Origin: Terrisporobacter petrolearius
GTDB taxonomy: Bacteria; Bacillota; Clostridia; Peptostreptococcales; Peptostreptococcaceae
Length of the DNA stretch: 36,935 nt
Assembly (NCBI RefSeq): GCF_020748185.1
Contig: NZ_JAHZMO010000033.1
Location: forward strand, 1-36,935
Direction: 5' to 3'
The notes under the pieces are model-generated. The model ran no database searches and was not told where the DNA came from. It saw nothing but the letters and a program-made list of their open reading frames with translations. Shown here piece by piece: positions 24,907 through 33,391 of this stretch. The translations under genes and the position numbers were made by a program. Positions within the stretch are counted from its first letter, which is position 1. Each line of letters starts with the position of its first letter.

Positions 24907-25170
24907 TTAATCATTTTTTTTAGTTATATTAATAATATCTTTAAATTTTCCAATAATATAATCATAGTTATTTCTTCTGTGAGGAAGAGTGCAGTTAGAA
25001 CAATCTTTAATACCACTATCAGTATATTTGAAGTTGCCTCCACATTTATCTTTTAAAGCATAAAGGGGACAATAACAAAATAGACAATTAAAATTGTCAG
25101 GGTCATTTGTTTTATGACAAGGAAAGTATTCACATTCTTTATGATTAAAGAATTTATAATTTTCACTCAT
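24907..25170 (-). CDS. Cysteine-rich small domain protein
   Basis: An 87-residue protein with nine cysteines arranged as FFNHKECEYFPCHK, CLFCYCPLYAL, KCGG and DCSNCTLPH. This matches a small cysteine-rich family (Pfam PF04071, from memory) in which the cysteines probably bind a metal or Fe-S cluster. Homologues are sometimes beside cobalamin genes, but none are here. AGGAGGTTTT precedes the ATG. Function is unknown. Confidence 0.8.
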   Translation of the reverse strand: MSENYKFFNHKECEYFPCHKTNDPDNFNCLFCYCPLYALKDKCGGNFKYTDSGIKDCSNCTLPHRRNNYDYIIGKFKDIINITKKND

Positions 25171-25324
25171 AAGATAAAACCTCCTATTATTAATAATTTA
25201 ATTATACTAAATATTAACTTTAATGGTATAATTATAAAAAATTATTATTTATTTAATTGCAAAAAAATATAGCAAACAAAATGATTTTAAACATATACAT
25301 ACATTAAGATAAAGAGGTGTAAAA

Positions 25325-26602
25325 ATGGAAAAACAACAAGAAAGAGCCTTACTTATAGGACTTAATATAACAACAAATGTGAAAAAAATAGATGACATAG
25401 ATATAAATGAATCAATGGAAGAGTTAAAAGAATTAACTAAGGCTGCTGGAGCAGAAGTTGTGGGAAGCTTAATTCAAAATAGACCATCTATTGATGTAGC
25501 ATATTATGTTGGAAAAGGTAAGGTAGAAGAACTTAGAGCATATTGTGAAGCTACTGAGGCTACTATGGTAATATTCAACGACGAGTTATCAGGAGCTCAT
25601 ATAAGAAACTTAGAAGAAGCTGTAGGTAGAAAAGTTATAGATAGAACTACACTTATATTAGATATATTTGCTCAAAGAGCCCTAAGTAAAGAAGGTAAAC
25701 TACAAGTTGAACTTGCTCAGCTTAAATATAGAATGCCAAGACTTTATGGAATGGGTGGAGAGATGAGTAGAACTGGTGCAGGGATTGGAACAAGAGGACC
25801 AGGAGAACAAAAACTAGAAATAGACAAAAGAGTTATATTAAATAAAATAGCAGATATAAGAAGAGAACTAAAAGAAGTATCGAAAAATAGAGAAACTCAA
25901 AGAGTTCAAAGAATGAAATCAAATATGCCAATAGTTGCATTAGTTGGATATACAAATGCAGGAAAATCTACTTTATTAAACGAATTAATAAAAACACATA
26001 AAGACTATGAAGAAGAAAAAGAAGTATTTGTAAAAAATATGCTTTTTGCTACACTAGATGTAACTTTAAGAAAAGCAACTCTACCTAATAAAAGAGACTT
26101 CTTAGTTGTAGATACAGTTGGATTTGTAAGTAAACTGCCCCATGATTTAGTAAACGCATTCAAAGCTACACTAGAAGAAGTACAATATGCAGATTTAATA
26201 CTTCATGTTATTGATGCAACTAATAGTAGTTATGAACTTCAAAAACAAACAACAGAATCTGTCTTAAAAGATTTAGAAGTTGGCGATAAAAAAACAATTA
26301 TAGTATATAACAAAGTTGATAAGTTAGAACTTGATATTTATCCAAAGAATCAAAAAGATAAAGTATATATTTCTGCAAAAAAAGGAATAAATATGGATAA
26401 GTTATTAAAACTAATTGAAGAAGCTTTAATGGAAGATACTTATGAAGTAAGTCTTTTACTTCCTTATGAAAGAGGAGATATATTCAGTAAATTAAAAAAT
26501 AAATATAATGTTAATGATTTTAATTATGAAGAAAATGGTATTTCTGTTGATGTAAATTTAGATGAAGAAGATTATAATATATATAAGGACTATATAAAAT
26601 AA
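25325..26602 (+). CDS. hflX: GTPase HflX
   Basis: A 425-residue ribosome-associated GTPase that splits stalled 70S ribosomes. The N-terminal HflX domain carries DVAYYVGKGKVEEL and the glycine-rich RTGAGIGTRGPGEQKLE; a coiled linker follows; then G1 GYTNAGKS (about 208), G3 DTVGF and G4 NKVDKLE. The start has AAAGAGGTG. The HEAT-repeat gene begins two bases after the stop, so the two are translated from one message. Confidence 0.93.
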   Translation: MEKQQERALLIGLNITTNVKKIDDIDINESMEELKELTKAAGAEVVGSLIQNRPSIDVAYYVGKGKVEELRAYCEATEATMVIFNDELSGAHIRNLEEAVGRKVIDRTTLILDIFAQRALSKEGKLQVELAQLKYRMPRLYGMGGEMSRTGAGIGTRGPGEQKLEIDKRVILNKIADIRRELKEVSKNRETQRVQRMKSNMPIVALVGYTNAGKSTLLNELIKTHKDYEEEKEVFVKNMLFATLDVTLRKATLPNKRDFLVVDTVGFVSKLPHDLVNAFKATLEEVQYADLILHVIDATNSSYELQKQTTESVLKDLEVGDKKTIIVYNKVDKLELDIYPKNQKDKVYISAKKGINMDKLLKLIEEALMEDTYEVSLLLPYERGDIFSKLKNKYNVNDFNYEENGISVDVNLDEEDYNIYKDYIK

Positions 26603-26604
26603 TT

Positions 26605-27288
26605 TTGGGTAATAAAATAGATATAAATTGGAGTAATATGGATCAACTTGAAGATCACTTTATTACCTATCTTCTTTATAAAGAGTCCAAAACAGTGCCA
26701 CAAATAAGTAAAATTAGAAACATATCTGCAATTGAAGTAAAGGATCAACTAATTAAGGCAAAACTAGAGATAAAGTCAATGTCTAAGAATAAAATTGAAA
26801 GCTCTAAAGATATATTAGATAAGTATTTGGAGCTAGAGAAATCTGAAAGGTTTGATTTTATTGAAGAGTTAGGGTTAGATGAAGACAAAATGTTAAAGTT
26901 CAAAAGAGAGCTTTATAAAAGAATCAGGCTAGAAAAAAATGCTGAAGATTTAATAATTTTAATATGGACTACTGGGGAATTGAAAGAGGAAAAATATTTA
27001 GATTTATTGCACTCTCTAACAATGCATAGACATTCAGATGTTAGAAGAATTACATACTCAGCTATTAGAAAAATCCAGTCACCTAAAAGTAGATCATGCT
27101 TAGAAAAAGGACTATACGATTCTAATCCACAGACTAGACAATATTGTGCAAAAGCTTTATCTGTAGTTGGGAACAATAATAGTTTACAAATTTTAAAAAA
27201 ACTATTATTAAAAAGTAATCACGAAAAAGAATATGTATTAAGAGCTTATAAAGAAACAATTATAGCTCTTGAGGAAGAAAGTTTTTAG
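26605..27288 (+). CDS. HEAT-repeat-like protein, function unknown
   Basis: A 227-residue helical protein. The N-terminal part (YLLYKESKTVPQISKIRNI) looks like a helix-turn-helix that would read the DNA or simply a helical pair. The C-terminal part has HEAT-type repeats (about residues 118-210: HSDVRRITYSAIRKI and NPQTRQYCAKALSVV). The called start is TTG at 26605, two bases after hflX, with only a weak AAGGAC upstream; ATG at 26638 is an alternative. Position suggests a helper of HflX or of ribosome rescue, by context only. Confidence 0.65.
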   Translation: MGNKIDINWSNMDQLEDHFITYLLYKESKTVPQISKIRNISAIEVKDQLIKAKLEIKSMSKNKIESSKDILDKYLELEKSERFDFIEELGLDEDKMLKFKRELYKRIRLEKNAEDLIILIWTTGELKEEKYLDLLHSLTMHRHSDVRRITYSAIRKIQSPKSRSCLEKGLYDSNPQTRQYCAKALSVVGNNNSLQILKKLLLKSNHEKEYVLRAYKETIIALEEESF

Positions 27289-27398
27289 CAGTATCAGCAA
27301 CAGACAACTTAATAATTAATTGTTATCAGAGATTTATCTCCGCAATTTAACAAAATGTAATGAAAAATAATTCAAAGGTTAATAGGAGGGGTTTTAAA

Positions 27399-27830
27399 AT
27401 GATAGTAAGACGTTGTGCAGGTGGAGTTGTTTTTTACGCAAATAAAGTACTTTTATTAAAAAATGATAGACATGAATGGACATTACCAAAAGGAAAAGTT
27501 ATTGAAGGCCAATTGGCATCAGATAGTGCTGTAAGTAGAGTAAAGAATGAGACAGGAGTAGATGCTTGCCCACTGGTAGTAGCAGGAGATACTATGTATG
27601 AATTTTACTCAAGAAGTAGAAAACAACAAGTTTGTAATGCCATAGTTTGGTACGTAATGGAAGCTGAAAACTCAGAATACATAATAAGAGAAGATTTTTT
27701 AGATGGTGGTTTCTTCAAAATAAAAGACGCCCTGGATATGTTATCTCATAATAAGGAAAAAGCCTTAGTTGATGTTTCATATAAAAAATATAAAGAAGAA
27801 AAGAAAAGTAATGCAGAAATTGCAAAATAA
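27399..27830 (+). CDS. Nudix-fold protein with degenerate Nudix box
   Basis: A 143-residue protein with the fold of Nudix hydrolases: RRCAGGVVFYANKVLLLK, then WTLPKGKV. The expected box GX5EX7REUXEEXGU is read as GKVIEGQ...SRVKNETGV. The first Glu is Gln, the RE pair is SR, and the first Glu of the EE pair is Asn, so three of four acidic positions that hold Mg2+ are lost. It is therefore probably not an active hydrolase and may bind a nucleotide or RNA. AGGAGGGG fixes the start at 27399; 13 upstream codons in frame are excluded. Confidence 0.75.
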   Translation: MIVRRCAGGVVFYANKVLLLKNDRHEWTLPKGKVIEGQLASDSAVSRVKNETGVDACPLVVAGDTMYEFYSRSRKQQVCNAIVWYVMEAENSEYIIREDFLDGGFFKIKDALDMLSHNKEKALVDVSYKKYKEEKKSNAEIAK

Positions 27831-27858
27831 AATATAATATAATTAAATAAGCAAATTC

Positions 27859-27885
27859 AAGAAAGGGTAAATCCCTTTCTTTTTT
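27859..27885 (+). terminator. Terminator after the Nudix-fold gene
   Basis: AAGAAAGGG and CCCTTTCTT form a 9-bp stem with loop TAAAT and a T5 tail, immediately before the yigZ ribosome binding site. Confidence 0.85.
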
Positions 27886-27903
27886 ATAATATAGGAGGAA
27901 TTG

Positions 27904-28548
27904 ATGAGTAGTTATAAAACATTACACAAGTTTGGATCAGATGAGTATATAGTTGAAAAATCAACGTTTATAGGATATGCAAAACCAATAAATACAGAAG
28001 AAGAAGCTATAGATTTTGTTAATGAAATAAAGAAAAAACACAAGGATGCCACTCATAATGTATGGGCCTATACTGTTGGGGAAAATATGAACATACAAAG
28101 ATATAGTGATGATGGCGAACCTCAAGGTACAGCAGGGATTCCTACTTTAGAAGTAATAAAAAAGGAAGATTTAAGAGATGTGGTAGTTGTTGTAACCAGA
28201 TATTTTGGAGGAATAAAATTAGGTGCAGGAGGATTAGTTCGTGCTTATACTAAAGGTGCAAAAATAGGAATAGAAGCAGGAATTGTAATTGAAAAAGTTA
28301 AATATACTGAAGTAAGGATTAAAATTGAATACACGCAACTTGGTAAAATACAAAATGAAATAATGAATCTTGGTTTTACAGTTAAAGATACTATATATTC
28401 AGAAGATGTGGAAATAATAGTATACTCAAAAGTTGAAGATGTACAATCATTAACAAAAAGAATGATTGATATAACAAGCGCAACAGCAGACGTAAGTTTA
28501 GGAGATGAATATTATTTATCAGAAAAGGATGGTGAATTAATATTATAA
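27904..28548 (+). CDS. YigZ/IMPACT family protein
   Basis: A 214-residue protein with an N-terminal UPF0029/IMPACT domain and a small C-terminal ferredoxin-like domain. Diagnostic stretches are ATHNVWAYTVG, YSDDGEPQGTAG and VVVTRYFGGIKLGAGGLVRAY. Family members are thought to bind RNA or act in translation control; no enzyme activity is established. AGGAGG five bases before ATG 27904 supports this start over the TTG at 27901. Confidence 0.88.
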   Translation: MSSYKTLHKFGSDEYIVEKSTFIGYAKPINTEEEAIDFVNEIKKKHKDATHNVWAYTVGENMNIQRYSDDGEPQGTAGIPTLEVIKKEDLRDVVVVVTRYFGGIKLGAGGLVRAYTKGAKIGIEAGIVIEKVKYTEVRIKIEYTQLGKIQNEIMNLGFTVKDTIYSEDVEIIVYSKVEDVQSLTKRMIDITSATADVSLGDEYYLSEKDGELIL

Positions 28549-28581
28549 ATTAGTTTATAAAAAGGAAAGTAAACTAATTTA
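28546..28581 (+). other. Perfect 12-bp hairpin overlapping the yigZ stop codon
   Basis: TAAATTAGTTTA (28546-28557) and TAAACTAATTTA (28570-28581) pair perfectly around a 12-base loop. No U-tract follows, so termination is doubtful; a role in stability or regulation of the TPR gene downstream is possible. Confidence 0.45.
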
Positions 28582-28611
28582 TAATGAAAAGATACATTAC
28601 TGGGGGTAGCT

Positions 28612-30105
28612 ATGTTAAAGAATATAGTATTAATTATTTTATGTAATTTATTAATGTATTTTATCATAATGATAGTCACAAGAATTAATAGAAAAAAATA
28701 CAATAGGTATTCTACTGAAAAAAGTAAAGAGAACAAGATAAAAGAATTAAATGCAAAAGTAAGTTACTTAGAAAAGAAATTATTTATTCAAGATATTTTA
28801 AATCACATAAATATAGAAAGCGAAATTAATGAAAAAATTTACTATGCCAATAAAATCATTGAAGCATACAAATGTGAACCTATAGGGTACTATTTTAGAG
28901 GAAATTTATATATAGAGTTTGAAAGATATGAAGATGCAATAAAAGATTTTGATAAAACTATTCAGCTTGATAATAAATATAAAGAGGCATATAGATGTAA
29001 AGGCGTTTGTTTATCTAGACAAGGTTATTATTATGACGCTTTACAGAATTATAAAAAAGCTATAGAGATTGATGAGAATTATGAAGTAGTTCATTATAAT
29101 ATGGGCGTTTGTTATTCTAAACTAAAAAAATATATAAAAGCTATAGACTGTTATACAAAGGCTTTAAACCTGGATCAAAACGATATTAGTGCATATTATA
29201 ATCGAGGAAGAAACTATAGTAGAATAGCTAGATATGAAGATGCCATATCAGATTTTACAAAAGCCATAGAGTTAGAAAAATTTGATGATAGACTATATTA
29301 TAATAGAGGAATTGCTTATTCACTTTTAGAAAGACATGAAGAAGCACTAAAAGACTATAAAAATGCTATTGATATTAATCAAGACTTTGCAGATGTATAC
29401 TATTATGCAGGTTTTTCTTACTATTTATTAGAGGAGTATTATGAGGCTATAGAATATTTTAATACAGCGTTAGAAATAAATAGTGAATATGAGCAAGCCT
29501 ACTATGGTAGAGCTTTGGTTAATTTAAAAATAGATAATTATAAAGAAGCAATAAAAGATCTTAATGAAGTGTTATATTTAAATCATGATAATGCAAAGGC
29601 TTATTATAAAAGAGCTATTGCATTAGACAATTTAGAAAGATATGAAGAAGCAATAAAAGATTTTACAAAAGCTATTGAATTAGATTATAAAGATGAAAAT
29701 ATTTATTATAATAGAGGTACCTCTAAATCACTAATAAGAGATTTGGAAGGGGCGAAAAAAGATTTGACCACTGCTTTAAGTTACAATTCTCAAGAGTTTA
29801 GGATATATGATGTAAGAGGTATGATAAATTTAGAGCTTGAGGAATATGAAGAAGCTATAGATGACTTTACTTCTTCATTAAGTTTGCTTCAAAGTTCTAT
29901 ATCCTATTACTATAGAGGTTTAGCGTATTGTGAACTGAAAAAATATGATAATGCTATATCTGATTTTACAAAATCCATAGAAATAGATCCAGATGATTTA
30001 AAAGCATATCAAAATAGAGGGGATGCTTATTGTAATATGGGAAATTATGATGAGGCAATAAAAGATTTCTCTATGGTGTCTCAGTTGGAAGAAAACTTAA
30101 AATAA
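28612..30105 (+). CDS. Membrane-anchored tetratricopeptide repeat protein
   Basis: A 497-residue protein with one N-terminal membrane helix (about 2-23), a short basic and coiled segment (25-60), and about twelve 34-residue TPRs from residue ~85 to the end. Each unit shows the pattern AYYNRG...YEDAI.DFTKAIEL. The N-in arrangement after the basic RINRKKYNR would keep the repeats in the cytoplasm. TPRs bind partner proteins; none can be named. GGGGGTAGCT precedes the ATG. It is unrelated in sequence to the neighbouring genes. Confidence 0.85.
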   Translation: MLKNIVLIILCNLLMYFIIMIVTRINRKKYNRYSTEKSKENKIKELNAKVSYLEKKLFIQDILNHINIESEINEKIYYANKIIEAYKCEPIGYYFRGNLYIEFERYEDAIKDFDKTIQLDNKYKEAYRCKGVCLSRQGYYYDALQNYKKAIEIDENYEVVHYNMGVCYSKLKKYIKAIDCYTKALNLDQNDISAYYNRGRNYSRIARYEDAISDFTKAIELEKFDDRLYYNRGIAYSLLERHEEALKDYKNAIDINQDFADVYYYAGFSYYLLEEYYEAIEYFNTALEINSEYEQAYYGRALVNLKIDNYKEAIKDLNEVLYLNHDNAKAYYKRAIALDNLERYEEAIKDFTKAIELDYKDENIYYNRGTSKSLIRDLEGAKKDLTTALSYNSQEFRIYDVRGMINLELEEYEEAIDDFTSSLSLLQSSISYYYRGLAYCELKKYDNAISDFTKSIEIDPDDLKAYQNRGDAYCNMGNYDEAIKDFSMVSQLEENLK

Positions 30106-30111
30106 AATACT

Positions 30112-30148
30112 AGGTACTAGATCTTGTGAAAGATATAGTACCTTTTTT
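30112..30148. terminator. Terminator between the TPR gene and the TauE pair
   Basis: AGGTACTA (30112-30119) and TAGTACCT (30136-30143), with an inner ATCTT/AAGAT stem, are followed by T-rich sequence on the plus strand. It touches the stop of the convergent permease gene. Confidence 0.75.
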
Positions 30149-30512
30149 ATTTATTATTGTTATCATAAATACCTTTTTTTATTTCATATAGTCCTATGAA
30201 AAATAAAAATACTCCAAAGGCTTTTTGTAGTATTTCTGAGTTTAGATATTCAGCTAATAAAGAACCACCCATGGCAGCTGCCATACCGAATATGGCTATG
30301 GGAAGTACTAGTTCATATTCCACGTTTTTATTTCTTATGTGGATAATTAATGCTGCAATAGTCATGGGTATGGAAGAAATTAAGTTTATACTTTGTGCTA
30401 ACTTAGGGTCTATATTTGCCAATAAGACCAAGGCGGGAATCAGTATGGTACCACCGCCCATTCCCATTCCACCAATAATTCCAGCAAAAAATCCAATTAT
30501 ACTAACAAGCAT
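30147..30512 (-). CDS. TauE/SafE family permease, C-terminal half as a separate protein
   Basis: A 121-residue membrane protein with four hydrophobic segments, matching one half of a TauE/SafE (DUF81) anion exporter: FFAGIIGGMGMGGGTILIP and the ending KAFGVFLFFIGLYEIKKG. Its ATG overlaps the last base of the upstream gene's stop (TAATG), and AGGATGGTG inside that gene is its ribosome binding site. The two halves are therefore translationally coupled and probably form a heterodimer. Substrate (sulfite, sulfoacetate or other anion) is unknown. Confidence 0.85.
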   Translation of the reverse strand: MLVSIIGFFAGIIGGMGMGGGTILIPALVLLANIDPKLAQSINLISSIPMTIAALIIHIRNKNVEYELVLPIAIFGMAAAMGGSLLAEYLNSEILQKAFGVFLFFIGLYEIKKGIYDNNNK

Positions 30513-30880
30513 TAAAACACCATCCTACATGCTGCAATTATCATTACTACTCCAAATCCAATTCTTAAAAACTTGCCATTTACCTTAGTTAAAAGTTTTG
30601 CACCAACAATACCACCAATTATGCTGCCTATAGCTGCTTGTACAGTTAAATTTATATCGAAGGTACCTTTTGATATGTAAATAACTGAACTAGTTGTAGA
30701 CAAGAATATAATTACTGCAAGAGCAGTAGAGTGGGATTTATGCTCTTCTACTTTTAAAATATTATTTAGTATGGGAACTAATAAGGTTCCACCACCAGAA
30801 CCAAAAACGCCATTGATAAATCCGGTAAATAAACCTATTACAGAATTTTTAATATTAAAAGGCGTGGATTGTTTTTTCAT
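30512..30880 (-). CDS. TauE/SafE family permease, N-terminal half as a separate protein
   Basis: A 122-residue membrane protein with four hydrophobic segments: GLFTGFINGVFGSGGGTLLVP, HSTALAVIIFLS, AAIGSIIGGIVGAKL and the C-terminal FGVVMIIAACRMVF. The GGGTLLVP motif repeats the GGGTILIP of the downstream protein, as the two halves of fused 250-residue TauE proteins do. AAGGTAGGTG precedes the ATG. The frame ends cleanly at TAA in an overlap, so this looks like a natural two-gene design rather than a broken gene. Confidence 0.85.
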   Translation of the reverse strand: MKKQSTPFNIKNSVIGLFTGFINGVFGSGGGTLLVPILNNILKVEEHKSHSTALAVIIFLSTTSSVIYISKGTFDINLTVQAAIGSIIGGIVGAKLLTKVNGKFLRIGFGVVMIIAACRMVF

Positions 30881-30996
30881 AAAAATTCACCTACCTTGAA
30901 TTAGTTTTAACCAAAACAAGAATTTTATTTAATAAATAATGAAATTTTGTTAAAAGATTATTTAATATAATGTATACAAAACATAATAAGGATATA

Positions 30997-31005
30997 TGCT
31001 ATAAT
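30997..31005 (+). promoter_or_regulatory. Extended -10 element of nadE
   Basis: TGCTATAAT is a perfect extended -10 about 35 bases before the nadE start. No good -35 is present, as is usual with this promoter type. Confidence 0.5.
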
Positions 31006-31039
31006 AGACTTAGAAATGTTTAGTGAAAGGGGCAAAATT

Positions 31040-31795
31040 ATGAACAGAAGTGAAAAAATTAAAAAAACTGTTGAATGGCTGAGAGAAAAAGTAAAGGAAG
31101 CTAACTGCAAAGGATTAGTAGTTGGAGTTTCAGGAGGAATAGATTCAGCAGTTGTTGCAAACCTTATAAAAAGAGCATGTCCGGATAATTCTATAGGTGT
31201 TATAATGAGCATAAATAGCAATCCAAAAGATAGAGAAGATGCACTTAAAGTAATTGACGGATGTAAAATTGATTATATAGATCTTGATTTAACACAACCA
31301 CAAATGGAAATTAGAAATACAGCGTTAAACGCATTGAAAGAAAAAAACTTATTTAATCCAGATGGACAAAGAACAGCAGATTCCAACTTACGAGCTAGAG
31401 TTAGAATGTGCACATTATATACTGTTGCAAATGATTTAGGCTATTTAGTTGTGGGAACAGATAATGCAGCAGAGGTTCATACTGGTTACTTTACTAAATA
31501 CGGAGATGGTGGAGTAGATTTAGTACCTCTTGCAAATTTAACAAAATCTGAAGTTTATGAATGGGCAAAAGAGCTTGGAGTACACGATGATGTAATAAAC
31601 AAAGCTCCATCAGCAGGTTTGTGGGAAGGCCAAACTGATGAAAATGAAATGGGGACAACTTATAATATGATAGACAAAGTAGTTGAAGGAAAAAGAGATG
31701 AAGTTCCTCAGAAGGATTTAGAAATAATAGATAGACTTCATAGAATTAGCGAACATAAGAGACAAGTTGCTCCTAAACCACCAATATTTGATTAA
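31040..31795 (+). CDS. nadE: NH3-dependent NAD+ synthetase
   Basis: A 251-residue enzyme that amidates nicotinic acid adenine dinucleotide to NAD+. The PP-loop SGGIDSA is at residues 31-37. Other family stretches are RARVRMCTLYTVAN, GTDNAAEVHTGYFTKYGDGG and PSAGLWEGQTDENEMG. There is no glutaminase domain, so free ammonia is the nitrogen source. AAAGGGG precedes the ATG at 31040; the eight upstream in-frame codons are not used. Confidence 0.94.
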   Translation: MNRSEKIKKTVEWLREKVKEANCKGLVVGVSGGIDSAVVANLIKRACPDNSIGVIMSINSNPKDREDALKVIDGCKIDYIDLDLTQPQMEIRNTALNALKEKNLFNPDGQRTADSNLRARVRMCTLYTVANDLGYLVVGTDNAAEVHTGYFTKYGDGGVDLVPLANLTKSEVYEWAKELGVHDDVINKAPSAGLWEGQTDENEMGTTYNMIDKVVEGKRDEVPQKDLEIIDRLHRISEHKRQVAPKPPIFD

Positions 31796-31921
31796 ATTTA
31801 ATATAGAAATATTAATAATAAGTACATACATTTACTAATTTGATTTTTTATGTTAAAATTTACGGTGTTAATAAGATTTAATTTTAATGTGGTGAACACA
31901 TAAGAAATAAGGAGTGGAACT

Positions 31922-32638
31922 ATGGGTCGTATAGGTAACATTATCAATAGAAAAGGTAAACAAGATGCAAAAAGAGGAGCAATATTCACTAAGCACGCAA
32001 GAGCTATAGCTGTTGCAGCTAAAGAAGGTGGAGGAGATCCAGAATACAATGCAGCTTTAAAAACAGCTATAGACAAGGCTAAAGCTGATAATATGCCAAA
32101 TGATAATATAAATAGAGCTATAGCAAAAGGTGCTGGAGCTGGTGCAGGTGAAGACTACTTCAAAAACACTTACGAAGGATATGGACCAGGTGGAGTAGCT
32201 GTTATAGTTGAAACATTAACAGATAATAAAAACAGAACTGCTGGTAATATGAGATACTACTTTGACAAAAACGGTGGTAACTTAGGTACTACTGGTTGTG
32301 TTGGATTTATGTTCGGTAGAAAAGGACAAATATTAATAGCTGCTGAAGGTGTGTCTGAAGATCAACTAATGGACGATGCTTTAGAAGCTGGAGCAGATGA
32401 TATAATAACAGAAGAAGATGGATTCGAAGTTGTAACAACTCCAGAAGACTTCAATATGGTTAAAGATGCACTAGTAGAAAAAGGATATGAATTTGTATCT
32501 GCTGATGTAAAATTAGTGCCTCAGACTACAACTGTACTATCAGAAGAAGGTCAAGTTAAATCTATGGAAAAATTAATAGACTTACTTGAAGATGACGATG
32601 ATGTACAAAATGTATTCCATAACTGGGAACAAGCATAA
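31922..32638 (+). CDS. yebC: YebC/PmpR family protein (translation/transcription regulator)
   Basis: A 238-residue protein with the three-domain YebC fold, recognised from [32 protein letters not shown] and [13 protein letters not shown]. Family members were described as DNA-binding regulators and more recently as ribosome-associated factors that ease translation of proline stretches. AAGGAGTGG precedes the ATG. No clear terminator follows, and the accessory element begins within 200 bases, so the native downstream sequence may have been displaced. Confidence 0.92.
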   Translation: MGRIGNIINRKGKQDAKRGAIFTKHARAIAVAAKEGGGDPEYNAALKTAIDKAKADNMPNDNINRAIAKGAGAGAGEDYFKNTYEGYGPGGVAVIVETLTDNKNRTAGNMRYYFDKNGGNLGTTGCVGFMFGRKGQILIAAEGVSEDQLMDDALEAGADDIITEEDGFEVVTTPEDFNMVKDALVEKGYEFVSADVKLVPQTTTVLSEEGQVKSMEKLIDLLEDDDDVQNVFHNWEQA

Positions 32639-32738
32639 TATATTGAAATTTCAATGAATTTGATATATTAAAAGTTAAAAAATAGCTTGAATATGTGATA
32701 ATTAAGTAATATGTATGAAATATTAATAAAATAATTAT

Positions 32739-32815
32739 GGAATACACTGTCTTAATTACGGAATATACAAAACACTTTCTTATTATGATGTACAAACTTT
32801 TAATTAAGATGTACA
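32739..32815 (+). repeat. Four short repeats upstream of the integrase, two pairs with 21-base spacing
   Basis: GGAATACAC (32739) and GGAATATAC (32760) lie 21 bases apart; GATGTACA (32787) and GATGTACA (32808) are also 21 bases apart. Two helical turns on one face of DNA suit cooperative protein binding, for example recombinase or repressor sites. The window does not include the other end of the element, so an att core cannot be defined. Confidence 0.45.
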
Positions 32816-32836
32816 GATTAATAAGGAGGTGTTTTT

Positions 32837-33391
32837 TTGTTATTAGAGAATATTATTAAAGAGTATATTTATGACATTAAATGTAGAAATTACACGGAAA
32901 GAACAATAAAAGGTTATAAAAACAATTTAAATAGGTGGTGTGTATATTGCAATAATGAATTAAATATATCTCAACTAGAAGAACTAAATCATATTCATAT
33001 AAAGAAATACTTGAGTTTCTTAAAGTCAAAAGGTTTAAGTGAAAGTTATATTAATACAATTCTTAAGAATATTAGAAGTTTCTATAATTACTGTCAAAAG
33101 GAAGAATATTGCTTGAATATATGTAAAAAAGTATCTTGGTTAAAGGTGAAAAAGACTATAATTCAAACTTTTACAGATGTAGAAGTTAAAAAAATAATTA
33201 GTTATTATTCTATGGATAGTTATATTAATGCAAGAAATAAGTGCATAATGTCTGTCTTAATTGATACAGGAATAAGGTGTTCAGAGTTATGTAATATAAA
33301 AAGTATAGATGTAAAGGAAACGACTATTTATATTTTTGGAAAAGGTAGAAAGGAAAGAATAGTACCAATAAGTCCTAAGTTAAAAAAGTAA
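32837..33391 (+). CDS. Tyrosine recombinase/integrase, 5' part (frame interrupted)
   Basis: 184 codons from a TTG start that has AGGAGGTG five bases upstream. It covers the SAM-like core-binding domain (about 1-90) and the first part of the catalytic domain, with Arg I in DTGIRCSEL (R147) and the beta-hairpin Lys in FGKGRKERIVP. It ends at TAA right after KLKK. Residues for Arg II, both His and the Tyr nucleophile are missing here and are in the next frame. The end sequence is A-AAA-AAG followed by TAATG, so this may be a programmed -1 frameshift, coupled re-initiation, a phase-variable tract, or simple decay. Confidence 0.8.
   Translation: MLLENIIKEYIYDIKCRNYTERTIKGYKNNLNRWCVYCNNELNISQLEELNHIHIKKYLSFLKSKGLSESYINTILKNIRSFYNYCQKEEYCLNICKKVSWLKVKKTIIQTFTDVEVKKIISYYSMDSYINARNKCIMSVLIDTGIRCSELCNIKSIDVKETTIYIFGKGRKERIVPISPKLKK
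33382..33388 (+). other. A-AAA-AAG slippery heptamer in the integrase gene
   Basis: The zero-frame codons are TTA AAA AAG TAA. The heptamer has the exact phase for tandem -1 slippage, as in IS3-type transposase genes. Slippage continues as GTA ATG ATT AAA, which is the frame of the 3' part. No well-placed stimulatory stem or upstream SD was seen; the closest hairpin (TTATC/GATAA) is more than 30 bases downstream. Confidence 0.5.

Noticed and set aside
30196..30588. 130-codon plus-strand frame across the TauE pair
   Set aside because: Antisense to both membrane proteins, whose motifs are clear; no ribosome binding site.
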